Assembly: GCA_016219185.1 (NCBI GenBank)
Contig: JACRBZ010000030.1
Span: 175,066-239,065, forward strand
Source: Deltaproteobacteria bacterium
Lineage (GTDB): Bacteria > Desulfobacterota > Desulfobacteria > Desulfobacterales > Desulfatirhabdiaceae
Length of the DNA: 64,000 bases
Direction of reading: 5' to 3'
This document shows positions 34,137 through 42,222 of this stretch, piece after piece. How positions within the stretch are numbered: the stretch's first letter is position 1; each line of letters begins with the position of its first letter. Both the position numbers and the translations under genes were made by a program. The notes beneath the pieces are model-generated. The model worked only from the letters and a program-made list of their open reading frames with translations, ran no database searches and was not told the DNA's origin.

Positions 34137-35365
34137 AGCATGTTGGGATCATTGGTTACGGGAAAATGGGTGCTGCGATCTTCAAACTTTTTGCGGCAAG
34201 GCCTTATTCGATTACGGTTGTCACGAAAACCCGGCAGAAAGCATTGGATGCAGCCGATGGTTTTTTAAAAAAACTCGAACGGTCTTTTAAACGCAAGTCC
34301 ATCTCGGAGCAAACTTATTCTTTCCAGAAAAGCGCCATACGATTTACCCATTGCCTTGAAGATCTGACTTCGGCGGATCTGGTGATTGAAGTGGCTTTCG
34401 AGGACTTTCAGGTTAAGGCGGCAATCTTTCACCGCCTGGAATCTTATGTGGATCCCCATGCGCTCATTGTTACCAATACCTCTTCCCTGTCCATCCGTGA
34501 ACTGTCGCTGGGATTCCAATATCCGAATCGATTTTGCGGATTTCATTTTTTCAATCCGATTCCCCTGATCAATTTGGTTGAAATAATCAAAACAGATCAC
34601 ACTGCACCTGAATTGATTGCAAATTTGCGGTCCGTTTCAGGGGAAATCGGCAAATTTTCCATTTTGGTCAATGATGCGCCGGGTTCTGTCATCAATTCCA
34701 TTCTGGCTTATTATTATATCGAGGCTGTTTATCTTCTGGAAGAAGGTGTGATGCTGCCTTCGGAAATTGATCGGATCGCAAAGCAATTTTTCTATGTTGG
34801 ACCCTGTGAATCCCTTGACATCATCGGTATTGATTTCTTTGTTTCGGCGTCAAAAAATGCAATCCGGGCCGGAACGATCTACCCCATTCGACAGTATTTG
34901 AAGGACCGGGGGAATGAACCGGAAATTCAGGTTGACGCCGGCGTCGAAATCAGACTTCCTTTTTTGCTCGAGAAGTTGATGGTTACCGGCAGATGGGGCA
35001 GGAAAGTATCAAAAGGCATCTATCGCCATGAAGATGCTTTCATGGATGAAGCCATGCGTTTTTATCAGGAACCCGGGAGGTCTTCCGGTGCTGAAGCAAC
35101 TGCCGAAAGGGATTCCCTGGTTGCACTGCGATTGCTGTATGCCGTTTTTAACGGCTGCCTGTTTTCGCTTTTTCATCGGATGGCTTCCAGGGAAGATATT
35201 GACAGCGGCGTGAAAGAAATTCTTCATATGAAAAAAGGGCCTGTTGCCATGATGAAAGACATCGGGATCACGGCTCTTGAGAAGAATTTTGATCTCCTGC
35301 ATCAACGTGCCGGGAAAAGGTTTGCATGGTCAGGCTCGATCCGTTTGGAGTCCATTCTGTTGTAA
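34133..35365 (+). CDS. 3-hydroxyacyl-CoA dehydrogenase-like protein
   Basis: The 410-residue protein has the NAD-binding start HVGIIGYGKMGAAI (GxGxxG), the catalytic histidine in CGFHFFNPIPLINLVEII and an Asn in NDAPGSVINSIL, as in the family. A C-terminal 3HCDH-like part follows, with an extra region of about 100 residues. It overlaps the acyltransferase gene by 4 bases. The cluster lacks a FabG, so this enzyme could serve as its ketoreductase. That would be an unusual use of a beta-oxidation-type fold. Confidence 0.87.
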   Translation: MKHVGIIGYGKMGAAIFKLFAARPYSITVVTKTRQKALDAADGFLKKLERSFKRKSISEQTYSFQKSAIRFTHCLEDLTSADLVIEVAFEDFQVKAAIFHRLESYVDPHALIVTNTSSLSIRELSLGFQYPNRFCGFHFFNPIPLINLVEIIKTDHTAPELIANLRSVSGEIGKFSILVNDAPGSVINSILAYYYIEAVYLLEEGVMLPSEIDRIAKQFFYVGPCESLDIIGIDFFVSASKNAIRAGTIYPIRQYLKDRGNEPEIQVDAGVEIRLPFLLEKLMVTGRWGRKVSKGIYRHEDAFMDEAMRFYQEPGRSSGAEATAERDSLVALRLLYAVFNGCLFSLFHRMASREDIDSGVKEILHMKKGPVAMMKDIGITALEKNFDLLHQRAGKRFAWSGSIRLESILL

Positions 35366-35381
35366 CATTGGGATGATTATC

Positions 35382-36059
35382 ATGAAATCAATCATTGCCT
35401 TGAAGCAGGTATCCAAAACCTATCATTTGGGGGGGACTGAAGTCCATGCGCTCCAGCAAATCGACCTGGATATCGAACCCGGCGAATTTGTAGCGGTCTG
35501 GGGTCCTTCGGGTTCCGGGAAGACCACACTGATGAATCTGATCGGTGTCATCGATGAACCATCTTCAGGGTTGCTGGTCTTGAATGGTCATGATATTTCA
35601 GGACTTTCAGACAATGAGAAATCGGAACTGAGGAATCTTTCCATCGGATTTGTGTTTCAACAATTTAATTTGATACCGGTTCTCTCCGCCCTGGAAAATG
35701 TGATGTTGCCGCTTCAGATCCGGGGAATTTCCCAGTCAGAGGCCAGAAAAACCGCCATGAACCGGCTGGACCAGGTCGAGCTTTCCGAATTTGTTACCCA
35801 TCGGCCGGATAAACTTTCTGGGGGACAACAGCAGCGGGTCGCCATTGCCCGGGCGCTGGTGACCAACCCCCATCTGATTATTGCCGATGAGCCAACGGCC
35901 AATCTGGATTCCAAAACCGCCATGAAAGTTATTGGGTTGATGCGAAAGCTGAACACGTCCGAAGGAACAACTTTTATTTTTTCAACCCATGACCAGCGGC
36001 TACTGGACAATGTTTCCAGGCTCATTCATCTGGAAGATGGACGGATACTGGAGGGGTAA
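35382..36059 (+). CDS. LolD/MacB-type ABC transporter ATPase
   Basis: The 225-residue ATPase has Walker A GPSGSGKTTLMNLIG, Q-loop FVFQQFNLIPVLSALENVMLP (LolD-like), signature LSGGQQQRVAIARAL and Walker B LIIADEPTANLD, with the switch His in FSTHDQRL. I take the ATG at 35382 as start; an in-frame ATG at 35373 is an alternative, and the long upstream frame reads into the dehydrogenase gene. It is followed after 6 bases by its permease. It powers a LolCDE/MacB-like exporter. Confidence 0.92.
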   Translation: MKSIIALKQVSKTYHLGGTEVHALQQIDLDIEPGEFVAVWGPSGSGKTTLMNLIGVIDEPSSGLLVLNGHDISGLSDNEKSELRNLSIGFVFQQFNLIPVLSALENVMLPLQIRGISQSEARKTAMNRLDQVELSEFVTHRPDKLSGGQQQRVAIARALVTNPHLIIADEPTANLDSKTAMKVIGLMRKLNTSEGTTFIFSTHDQRLLDNVSRLIHLEDGRILEG

Positions 36060-36065
36060 GCATCA

Positions 36066-37310
36066 ATGACCGCATGGATAAAGATTGCATTAAGAAATTT
36101 GATTAAGAACCGGAGACGATCCCTGTTTACCATGCTGGCCATTATGCTGGGATTCGCGGCGGTAAATTTGTTTGGCGGCTTTACCACTTACATGTATCAG
36201 GCCAATCGCGAAGGTTCCATTTATTCGGCTTTTCAGGGACATTTATCCATCGTTCGGAAAGGTTTTTTTGATAGCGACCGGACCGATCCCCTGAGGCTCT
36301 TGCTGACATCTCAGGAGATGTCGGAAATCCGCGATGCCTGCCGGAAAATTTCCGATGTCGTGCTGGTGACACCTCAACTGCGCCTGAATGGGCTGATTAC
36401 CGATGGAAAAGTCTCCACCATTTTTATTGCACAGGGCTATGTTCCCTCTTCTCAGGATGCATTTATGAAAGGAACCCAGTTGAAATTAATGGAGCCTTTC
36501 GAGGGGAAAAGGCTTGAAGATGAAGCAGAGAATGGCATCGGCATTGCAAAGGGGCTGTCTCGGGCCCTCAATCTGAAAATCGGATCCGAGGTGGTGGTCA
36601 TGGCAACCACCGCGGACGGACAGATGAATGCGCTTGATGCTGATGTGTACCAACTGTTTGATGCGCCTTCAGCCGGCATGAATGACCGGTTCATCCGCGT
36701 GCCTTTCCGTTTTGCGCAAAAACTCTATGACACCGAGGGTGCCCATGTGATGTCGGTACTCCTCGATAAAACCGATCAGACGGATTTCGTGCGGAATCAG
36801 CTTAAAAAAATCTTCGAACAAAAGCAAATGAATATCGAGATCAAAACCTGGAATGAACTCAGTGAATGGTACACAAAGGTCAAGAACATGTTCGATGTCA
36901 TTTTCCTTTTTCTGTTTATCATCGTGTTCATCATTGTCACCATGAGTGTCATCAATACAATGAGTATGGCCGTGCTGGAACGCACCCGAGAAATCGGAAC
37001 GTTGCGATCCTTGGGACTTAAGCGAAGGGGCGTTTTATCCTTGTTTGCCATTGAAAGTTTTCTGATCGGTATTGGCGGGATTATCGGGGGAGGAGTGGTC
37101 ATTTTTGCCGCCTGGTTGGGGATCGATTATTACAAGCCCTTGTGGGCCCCTCCTGGCATAACGGTAAAAATTCCACTTCGAATTATATTCACGGTGGAAT
37201 TCTTTAGCTATAGTATTGTTTTTTTGCTGATCCTATGCTTGGTGGCATCACTGATTCCGGCCAGAAAGGCTGCCAATCAGAACGTGGTGGATGCTCTGGG
37301 ACATGTATAG
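36066..37310 (+). CDS. FtsX-type ABC transporter permease (LolC/E-like)
   Basis: The 414-residue permease has the LolC/E plan: one N-terminal membrane helix (about 18-42), a large periplasmic domain (about 45-275) and three C-terminal helices (about 280-305, 330-355, 375-400). The conserved LERTREIGTLRSLGLKRRGVLSLF loop that contacts the ATPase is present. It lies between the ATPase and the LolA-like gene. A single permease suggests a homodimeric exporter, as in MacB or LolF systems. Confidence 0.9.
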   Translation: MTAWIKIALRNLIKNRRRSLFTMLAIMLGFAAVNLFGGFTTYMYQANREGSIYSAFQGHLSIVRKGFFDSDRTDPLRLLLTSQEMSEIRDACRKISDVVLVTPQLRLNGLITDGKVSTIFIAQGYVPSSQDAFMKGTQLKLMEPFEGKRLEDEAENGIGIAKGLSRALNLKIGSEVVVMATTADGQMNALDADVYQLFDAPSAGMNDRFIRVPFRFAQKLYDTEGAHVMSVLLDKTDQTDFVRNQLKKIFEQKQMNIEIKTWNELSEWYTKVKNMFDVIFLFLFIIVFIIVTMSVINTMSMAVLERTREIGTLRSLGLKRRGVLSLFAIESFLIGIGGIIGGGVVIFAAWLGIDYYKPLWAPPGITVKIPLRIIFTVEFFSYSIVFLLILCLVASLIPARKAANQNVVDALGHV

Positions 37311-37339
37311 ATCCATCAGGATAACCTGGAGATTTTGAT

Positions 37340-38089
37340 ATGCTAAACAGTCGATGGATATTTGCAGGCGTTTTCTTCGTAATGGTGATGACGGCAGGGC
37401 TTTCTTTCGGCCAGATGACGCCAAAAGAGATATTGTCCCGCGCCGATATGGCCAGAGGGAATCTTGAAGGGGTGAAATGGCTGGTTGTTATTTCCTCTGT
37501 CGAAAACAATACCGGCCAGGGACGCAGCCTGAATATCCTGGCAAAAGGTTATGATTTTCTGGGGATTATGATAGAGCCCCCCAAGGTAAAAAATCAAAAA
37601 ATCATGATGGTTGACCATAATATGTGGTATACCAAACCTGGGCTGAAAAAACCCGTCCCTGTTTCTTCCCGGCAGAAACTGATTGGCGGCGCTGCCTATG
37701 GGGATATCGCGGCAACCAATTATGCCGATGATTATGAGCCAACCCCTTTGCCGGATGAGACCATTAATGACGAACCGTGTTATGTGTTTGACCTGAAGGC
37801 CATCAGTAAAAAGTCCACTTATGACCAGATCAAATACTGGATATCAAAAGATCGGCTGGTCGGCGTAAAGTCGGAATTTTATACTGTTTCCGGGAAACTG
37901 TTCAAAACAGCCGTGTTTGAGTATGCCAACCAGGTGGTCATAGAGAACAAGCCCAGTTCCTTCATTTCCCGGATGACCATTAGGGATGCCCTGATTGAAA
38001 CCAATATCACCACGCTGTTATTTAACAATAATCAGCTTGTCAGAGTTCCGGATTCGACATTCGATATGAACAAGTTTTCAGAGCAATAG
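37340..38089 (+). CDS. LolA-like periplasmic lipid/lipoprotein carrier
   Basis: The 249-residue protein has a signal peptide (residues 1-24, cut after LSFG) and a LolA-like fold with the family marks of outer-membrane lipoprotein-sorting proteins (DUF4292/LolA-like): GRSLNILAKGYDFLGIMIEPPKVKNQKIMMV, MWYTKPGLKKPVPVSS and the central DEPCYVFDLKAI. It would receive a hydrophobic cargo from the exporter and carry it across the periplasm. AACCTGGAG lies before the ATG. The position right after the permease makes it part of the export line. Confidence 0.85.
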   Translation: MLNSRWIFAGVFFVMVMTAGLSFGQMTPKEILSRADMARGNLEGVKWLVVISSVENNTGQGRSLNILAKGYDFLGIMIEPPKVKNQKIMMVDHNMWYTKPGLKKPVPVSSRQKLIGGAAYGDIAATNYADDYEPTPLPDETINDEPCYVFDLKAISKKSTYDQIKYWISKDRLVGVKSEFYTVSGKLFKTAVFEYANQVVIENKPSSFISRMTIRDALIETNITTLLFNNNQLVRVPDSTFDMNKFSEQ

Positions 38090-38111
38090 TGAATCAGGAG
38101 CCAAACCTTCG

Positions 38112-39476
38112 GTGGTTTCATGGAAAAATTTCTGCATTGCCTTTTTTCTGACAATTTCCGGTATCTGGGGGCCTCAGAAATCCTGGTCTCAGGAACCCCC
38201 GTCTCTTCCCGCGGAAGAGACGCAATCTTCTGATTTGGCCTGGACAGGCGAGATAAGAGATGGCTTTAACTACCTGTTTAAGACCGTACTTTCGAGTTCG
38301 GTCCAACAGCCGTCGGATTCAACGCAAAATCCCCATAACGATTTTCTTCAAATTCCCCGCTACACCCTTAAAGGTGAATTTCGTCCGGACTTTTCCCTGG
38401 ATTTCCGGCAGATCAAGCTGAGCATAAAGCCCAGATTTATTGAAACCTGGGATGAATGGGAGGATGGCCCGCTGAAAAGCCAGAGTAGAACCCATGATGA
38501 TATTTATGTCACAGAATGGCTGGCCAGCTATAAACTCCATGAAAACTGGTTTGTTTCTTATGGAAGGGAAAATCTGCAATGGGGGCCGTCGTTTCTCATG
38601 TCGCCATCCAATCCGTTTTTCAGGGACAACGGACAATCCAACCCCAAGCAGGAAGTTAAGGGAATGGATTTTGTGCGTACCGTCTGGGTGATGAATCCGG
38701 CATGGACCCTGTCACTTATAGGAAATGTCGGTAAAGGGGAACAGGTTTCTCTCTATGAATTTGAACCCACCTACGCGATAAAAATGGATTACACGACATT
38801 TCGAAAATATGCCAGTCTGATCGGCTCATACACCGAGAATGACCGATTTCATCTTGGCGGTTTCGGCGGATGGACGGTATCCGATGGCTTGATGCTCTAC
38901 ACAGAGGAAAGTTTATCCGCGGGTACAAATGTATTGTATCCCCGAAAAATATATTTACCGCTTGACCTGGAATTAATTCATATGGCGGCTGCAAAGGAGG
39001 ATTCATCATCTCCTGAAGCCATATTATTATTGGGCGGGTCCTACACTTTTGAATCCGGCCAGGCTGTAAGCGCTGAATATGTTTTCAACAGCGCCGGGTA
39101 TTCCCGTGAAGAGGCTGAATTATACTATCGATACAGACGAATGGCTTCCCGATTTTATGATTTCCCTTACCCTATCGGGGATCTTGCGAAGCTGGCCCTG
39201 GTGCCTGCGCTGGATCCCAAATTGCGGCTGCTTCGGCAGAATTATCTCATGCTGCAATATCAGGAAACACAGATCTGGGAAAAACTGAGCCTGGTTGTTC
39301 GCTATACCCTTAACCTGGATGACACATCCAGTCAGCTTATCCCCATTTTGGGGTATGATCTCGGAGACCATACGCAGCTTTTTCTGATTGGAAACCAGAA
39401 CATCGGCGGGACGGAAACCGAATTCGGATCTTTTGTGGAATATGGCTTAATACTTGGCATTGAATATATATTTTAG
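38112..39476 (+). CDS. Outer-membrane beta-barrel protein
   Basis: The 454-residue protein has a signal peptide (about 1-26, SWSQ end) and a beta-rich body of alternating aromatic and charged residues. It ends in GLILGIEYIF, a C-terminal aromatic residue typical of barrels inserted by the BAM complex. The start is a GTG at 38112 with AGGAG about 11 bases before it. I do not recognise a precise family. Next to the LolA-like protein it is likely the outer-membrane end of the export path or a cargo acceptor. Confidence 0.78.
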   Translation: MVSWKNFCIAFFLTISGIWGPQKSWSQEPPSLPAEETQSSDLAWTGEIRDGFNYLFKTVLSSSVQQPSDSTQNPHNDFLQIPRYTLKGEFRPDFSLDFRQIKLSIKPRFIETWDEWEDGPLKSQSRTHDDIYVTEWLASYKLHENWFVSYGRENLQWGPSFLMSPSNPFFRDNGQSNPKQEVKGMDFVRTVWVMNPAWTLSLIGNVGKGEQVSLYEFEPTYAIKMDYTTFRKYASLIGSYTENDRFHLGGFGGWTVSDGLMLYTEESLSAGTNVLYPRKIYLPLDLELIHMAAAKEDSSSPEAILLLGGSYTFESGQAVSAEYVFNSAGYSREEAELYYRYRRMASRFYDFPYPIGDLAKLALVPALDPKLRLLRQNYLMLQYQETQIWEKLSLVVRYTLNLDDTSSQLIPILGYDLGDHTQLFLIGNQNIGGTETEFGSFVEYGLILGIEYIF

Positions 39477-39486
39477 GAGGAAATTC

Positions 39487-40203
39487 ATGGCGTTGATTGA
39501 TTGTATTGTGGACGGGCATGTGGCGGTTGTCACCCTGAACAGCGGAGAGAATCATTTTAATCCATCATTTTTAGAAAGTTTTTTATCTGTTCTGGATGAA
39601 GTTGAAAGCAAAACTGAAGCCACAACTCTTGTGGTGACATCGTCTCATGAAAAAATTTTTTCCAATGGGATTGATCTGGAATGGCTGGTCCCGGTCATTC
39701 AGAAAGGGGATGTTCAGGGCGCAAAATCATTTTTCTATTTGTTAAACCGTTTATTTAAACGCATTGTTACCTATCCTCTGGTAACCGTTGCCGCGATCAG
39801 CGGCCATGCCTTTGCAGGCGGGGCCATTTTATGCTGCGCATTCGATTTCCGGTTCATGCGCTCGGACAGAGGATTTTTCTGCTTTCCGGAAGTGGACCTG
39901 GGGATTCCTTTTTTACCCGGGATGAATGCCCTATTGAAAAAGGCCATTCCCATGTATAAATTGGAAGAAATGGAATATACCGGGAATCGTTTGACCGCCG
40001 TGGCGTGCGAACAGCATCATATCATTACCCAGGCCTGTACCATTCAGGATCTGATGCCGCAGACCCTGGCATTTGCAAAATCCGTGAATAAGAAACGGGC
40101 CGTGATTCAGGAGATGAAACTGAGGCTGAACAAGGACATTGTCCAGGCCATCGATGTCGAAGATGCGCCGTATATCGAATCCGGAAAATTCAATATCGGT
40201 TAA
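39487..40203 (+). CDS. Crotonase-family enoyl-CoA isomerase/hydratase
   Basis: The 238-residue protein has the crotonase segment SGHAFAGGAILCCAFDFRFM and the catalytic glutamate in FCFPEVDLGIPFLPGM. The FSNGIDLEWL segment and GIPFLPGM pattern resemble delta3-delta2-enoyl-CoA isomerases (ECI/plant type) more than hydratases. AGGAGG precedes the ATG at 39487; the frame is open from 39454 but overlaps the barrel end. It could move a double bond along the chain. It is the second crotonase of the cluster. Confidence 0.86.
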   Translation: MALIDCIVDGHVAVVTLNSGENHFNPSFLESFLSVLDEVESKTEATTLVVTSSHEKIFSNGIDLEWLVPVIQKGDVQGAKSFFYLLNRLFKRIVTYPLVTVAAISGHAFAGGAILCCAFDFRFMRSDRGFFCFPEVDLGIPFLPGMNALLKKAIPMYKLEEMEYTGNRLTAVACEQHHIITQACTIQDLMPQTLAFAKSVNKKRAVIQEMKLRLNKDIVQAIDVEDAPYIESGKFNIG

Positions 40204-40272
40204 TCTTTCGTGGCCAAACGGTCGCCCTGACTGCTTTCCATGTTCATATACAATCGTTCCAAGGAGGCCATC

Positions 40273-41181
40273 ATGAAAATTCTGATCACCGGCGGAACCG
40301 GCTTTGTCGGAACTTTTCTGACAAAGCAATTGCTTCAAAACGAACATGAAGTCACCGTTATCGGGCGATCATCCGTGCCTGGCGTTCAACCCGGGCATTT
40401 CCATGCGATTTCTGCGGACACGACCCGAAAAGGCTTGTGGCAGGATGCGCTCAAGGATGTGGATGCGGTGATCAATCTGGCGGGAATGTCCATTTTTCAT
40501 CGCTGGACCCCGGCCTATAAGCGGCAGATCTATGACAGTCGCATTCTTACCACGCGCCATGTTGTCGAGGGAATGTCCGGCGATCGGCTTCAGACCCTGA
40601 TCAGCACATCTGCTGTCGGTTATTATGGCAGCAGAGGGGATGACATCCTTTCTGAAGCCGAACCCTGCGGCAGGGATTTTTTGTCCCAGGTGGGAAAGGA
40701 CTGGGAACACGAGGCGTTTGAGGCGGAGAAAAAGAATATCCGCGTTGTCGCAACGCGTTTTGGCGTGGTGCTGGGCAGGTCCGGCGGCGCGCTGAAGCAG
40801 ATGATCACGCCATTTAAGTGGTTTGCCGGCGGGCCGATGGGCAGCGGCAGGCAATGGTTTTCCTGGATACACATGTCCGACCTGATGGCCGGCATGATGT
40901 ATATCCTGGAAAACGCGAAGATTCAGGGGCCGGTGAATCTCTGCTCTCCGGCTCCGGTTACAAGCGGAGAACTGGCCAGAACACTAGGCGCCGTGCTGGG
41001 AAGACCGGCCGTTATCCCCGCGCCTTCAATTGCGCTTCGGCTCATTTTAGGGGAATTTGCCGAAACGCTTCTTGCCAGCCAGCGCGCCGTTCCGAAAAAA
41101 CTGCTCGCATCCGGCTTTGTCTTCAGATTCCCTGATCTGAAAGGTGCATTGACCGATCTGTGCCAGTCCCAGCCCGGATAA
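40273..41181 (+). CDS. SDR39U1/TIGR01777-type NAD-dependent epimerase family protein
   Basis: The 302-residue protein is an extended short-chain dehydrogenase: GGTGFVG near the start (residues 7-13), INLAG, STSAVGYYG and the GAALGRPAVIPAP-like C-terminal pattern typical of the YfcH/SDR39U1 group. Function of that group is poorly known. AAGGAGG lies before the ATG at 40273, so I do not use the ATG at 40240. It follows the second crotonase by 69 bases and may or may not belong to the pathway. Confidence 0.88.
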   Translation: MKILITGGTGFVGTFLTKQLLQNEHEVTVIGRSSVPGVQPGHFHAISADTTRKGLWQDALKDVDAVINLAGMSIFHRWTPAYKRQIYDSRILTTRHVVEGMSGDRLQTLISTSAVGYYGSRGDDILSEAEPCGRDFLSQVGKDWEHEAFEAEKKNIRVVATRFGVVLGRSGGALKQMITPFKWFAGGPMGSGRQWFSWIHMSDLMAGMMYILENAKIQGPVNLCSPAPVTSGELARTLGAVLGRPAVIPAPSIALRLILGEFAETLLASQRAVPKKLLASGFVFRFPDLKGALTDLCQSQPG

Positions 41182-41470
41182 TTTTTTCGCTTGAAACGCC
41201 ATTTGGTGTCCGGTCCCTGAAACGCTAATGGGGATCCGGTATTTCTCCCAGAGTGCAGACCTTCCCTTATGAAGGGCCGGTTGGCATCGGCCCAGCGGTC
41301 ATTCAGTGGGGAAGGGCATTTTGCTTTCAGTCAAAACGGGTCAGAGAGAAAACAGCCGCTCGGCATTAAAAATCCGCTCCCCGGTGATTTCAAGCATTTT
41401 AAGGGGATAACCGGCGCAGATGGGATATGCCGCCATGTTCAGTCTCACTCCAGTGAGTACCCGATTGCAG
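41165..41470 (-). pseudogene. Remnant of an aldehyde:ferredoxin oxidoreductase C-terminus
   Basis: Translated on the minus strand, the region from about 41440 down reads MAAYPICAGYPLKMLEITGE and then RIFNAERLFSL before a stop, resembling the AOR C-terminal segment (LxxxGERIxNxERLFNLREGF). After that stop and another, a weak match follows to the LPEYY..RGWD...EKLxxLGL end (KKLSGLGL). Two in-frame stops and lost matches mark it as decayed. It overlaps the end of the epimerase gene by a few bases. The match is by eye and needs a search. Confidence 0.45.
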
Positions 41471-41752
41471 CAACCGACAGGAATCCTTTCTCAGGCGGAT
41501 TCCGTGGTTCAGCCAATGCTTCAATGTCACTGGCTTAAGCCCCAACTATATAGAATTATATTGATTTATCAAAGAGTTGTGATACTATGTGGATAGTGGT
41601 TATCATCCAATGCTATTGACTTGCGATAAGAAGTCCTTCGGCTGGAAAAAAAGGGGGAATTCACCCGCTATCTGAAGTCACACGAAAGTTCCTTAAGTCA
41701 ATAATATTGATTCGTCTGTAAAAGGGATTTAATTTTTCAGGAAGAGGTTTTT
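41182..41752. other. 571-bp intergenic gap, low GC toward the thioesterase gene
   Basis: Apart from the AOR-like remnant on the minus strand, I see no gene here. The last 220 bases are AT-rich, matching the thioesterase gene that follows. Its promoter is not obvious, and no repeat or insertion-sequence end was found. Confidence 0.4.
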
Positions 41753-42169
41753 GTGGGCAAGTTTTATGAATATAAAACAATTGTAACAATAGCCGATACC
41801 AATTTGTATCATCATATGGATTTTAGAAATTATTTTGATTTGCAGGGAATTGTTCGAGGATTGTGGGTTAAGGATGCAGTGGTGAACGGAATTGACAGTA
41901 TGATGAACAGCATTTTTCTGATCACCAAATCTGCACATTGCGATTTTATTAAAGATTTTTATCTCTTTGATGAAATACTTGTTCGGATGCAAATAAAAAA
42001 CATCAAACACGTCAGCACTGAAATTGTATTCCACTATTTTCACAACCAAACAATGGAATTACATGCCAAGGGGTATCAAAAAATCGTTTTTGCAGACAGA
42101 AATCATAAAATCTGCCGGATCCCTGAAAATTTCAAAAAAGCAGGGATGGAATTTTTAATGGATCCGTGA
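41753..42169 (+). CDS. Hotdog-fold acyl thioesterase, enediyne-type
   Basis: The 138-residue protein starts KFYEYKTIVTIADTNLYHHM then DFRNYFDLQGIVRGLW, resembling the N-terminus of enediyne-PKS thioesterases of the hotdog fold (E-T-N-x-x-x-x-V-Y-x-x-N-Y-x-x-x-Q pattern), though the usual Glu is Asp. No signal or membrane segment. The start is a GTG with AGGAAGAGG before it. The gene is noticeably AT-rich compared with neighbours, which suggests transfer or a different history. It lies beyond the 571-bp gap and may release the cluster product. Confidence 0.75.
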   Translation: MGKFYEYKTIVTIADTNLYHHMDFRNYFDLQGIVRGLWVKDAVVNGIDSMMNSIFLITKSAHCDFIKDFYLFDEILVRMQIKNIKHVSTEIVFHYFHNQTMELHAKGYQKIVFADRNHKICRIPENFKKAGMEFLMDP

Positions 42170-42222
42170 ATTATAGACTCAATAGATCATCCTTCCTGAA
42201 ATTCAGTTCTGATTCTATCGGG

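Noticed and set aside
41269..41538. 89-residue open frame in the gap before the thioesterase
   Set aside because: Unlike any family, no ribosome site, and opposite the AOR-like remnant.
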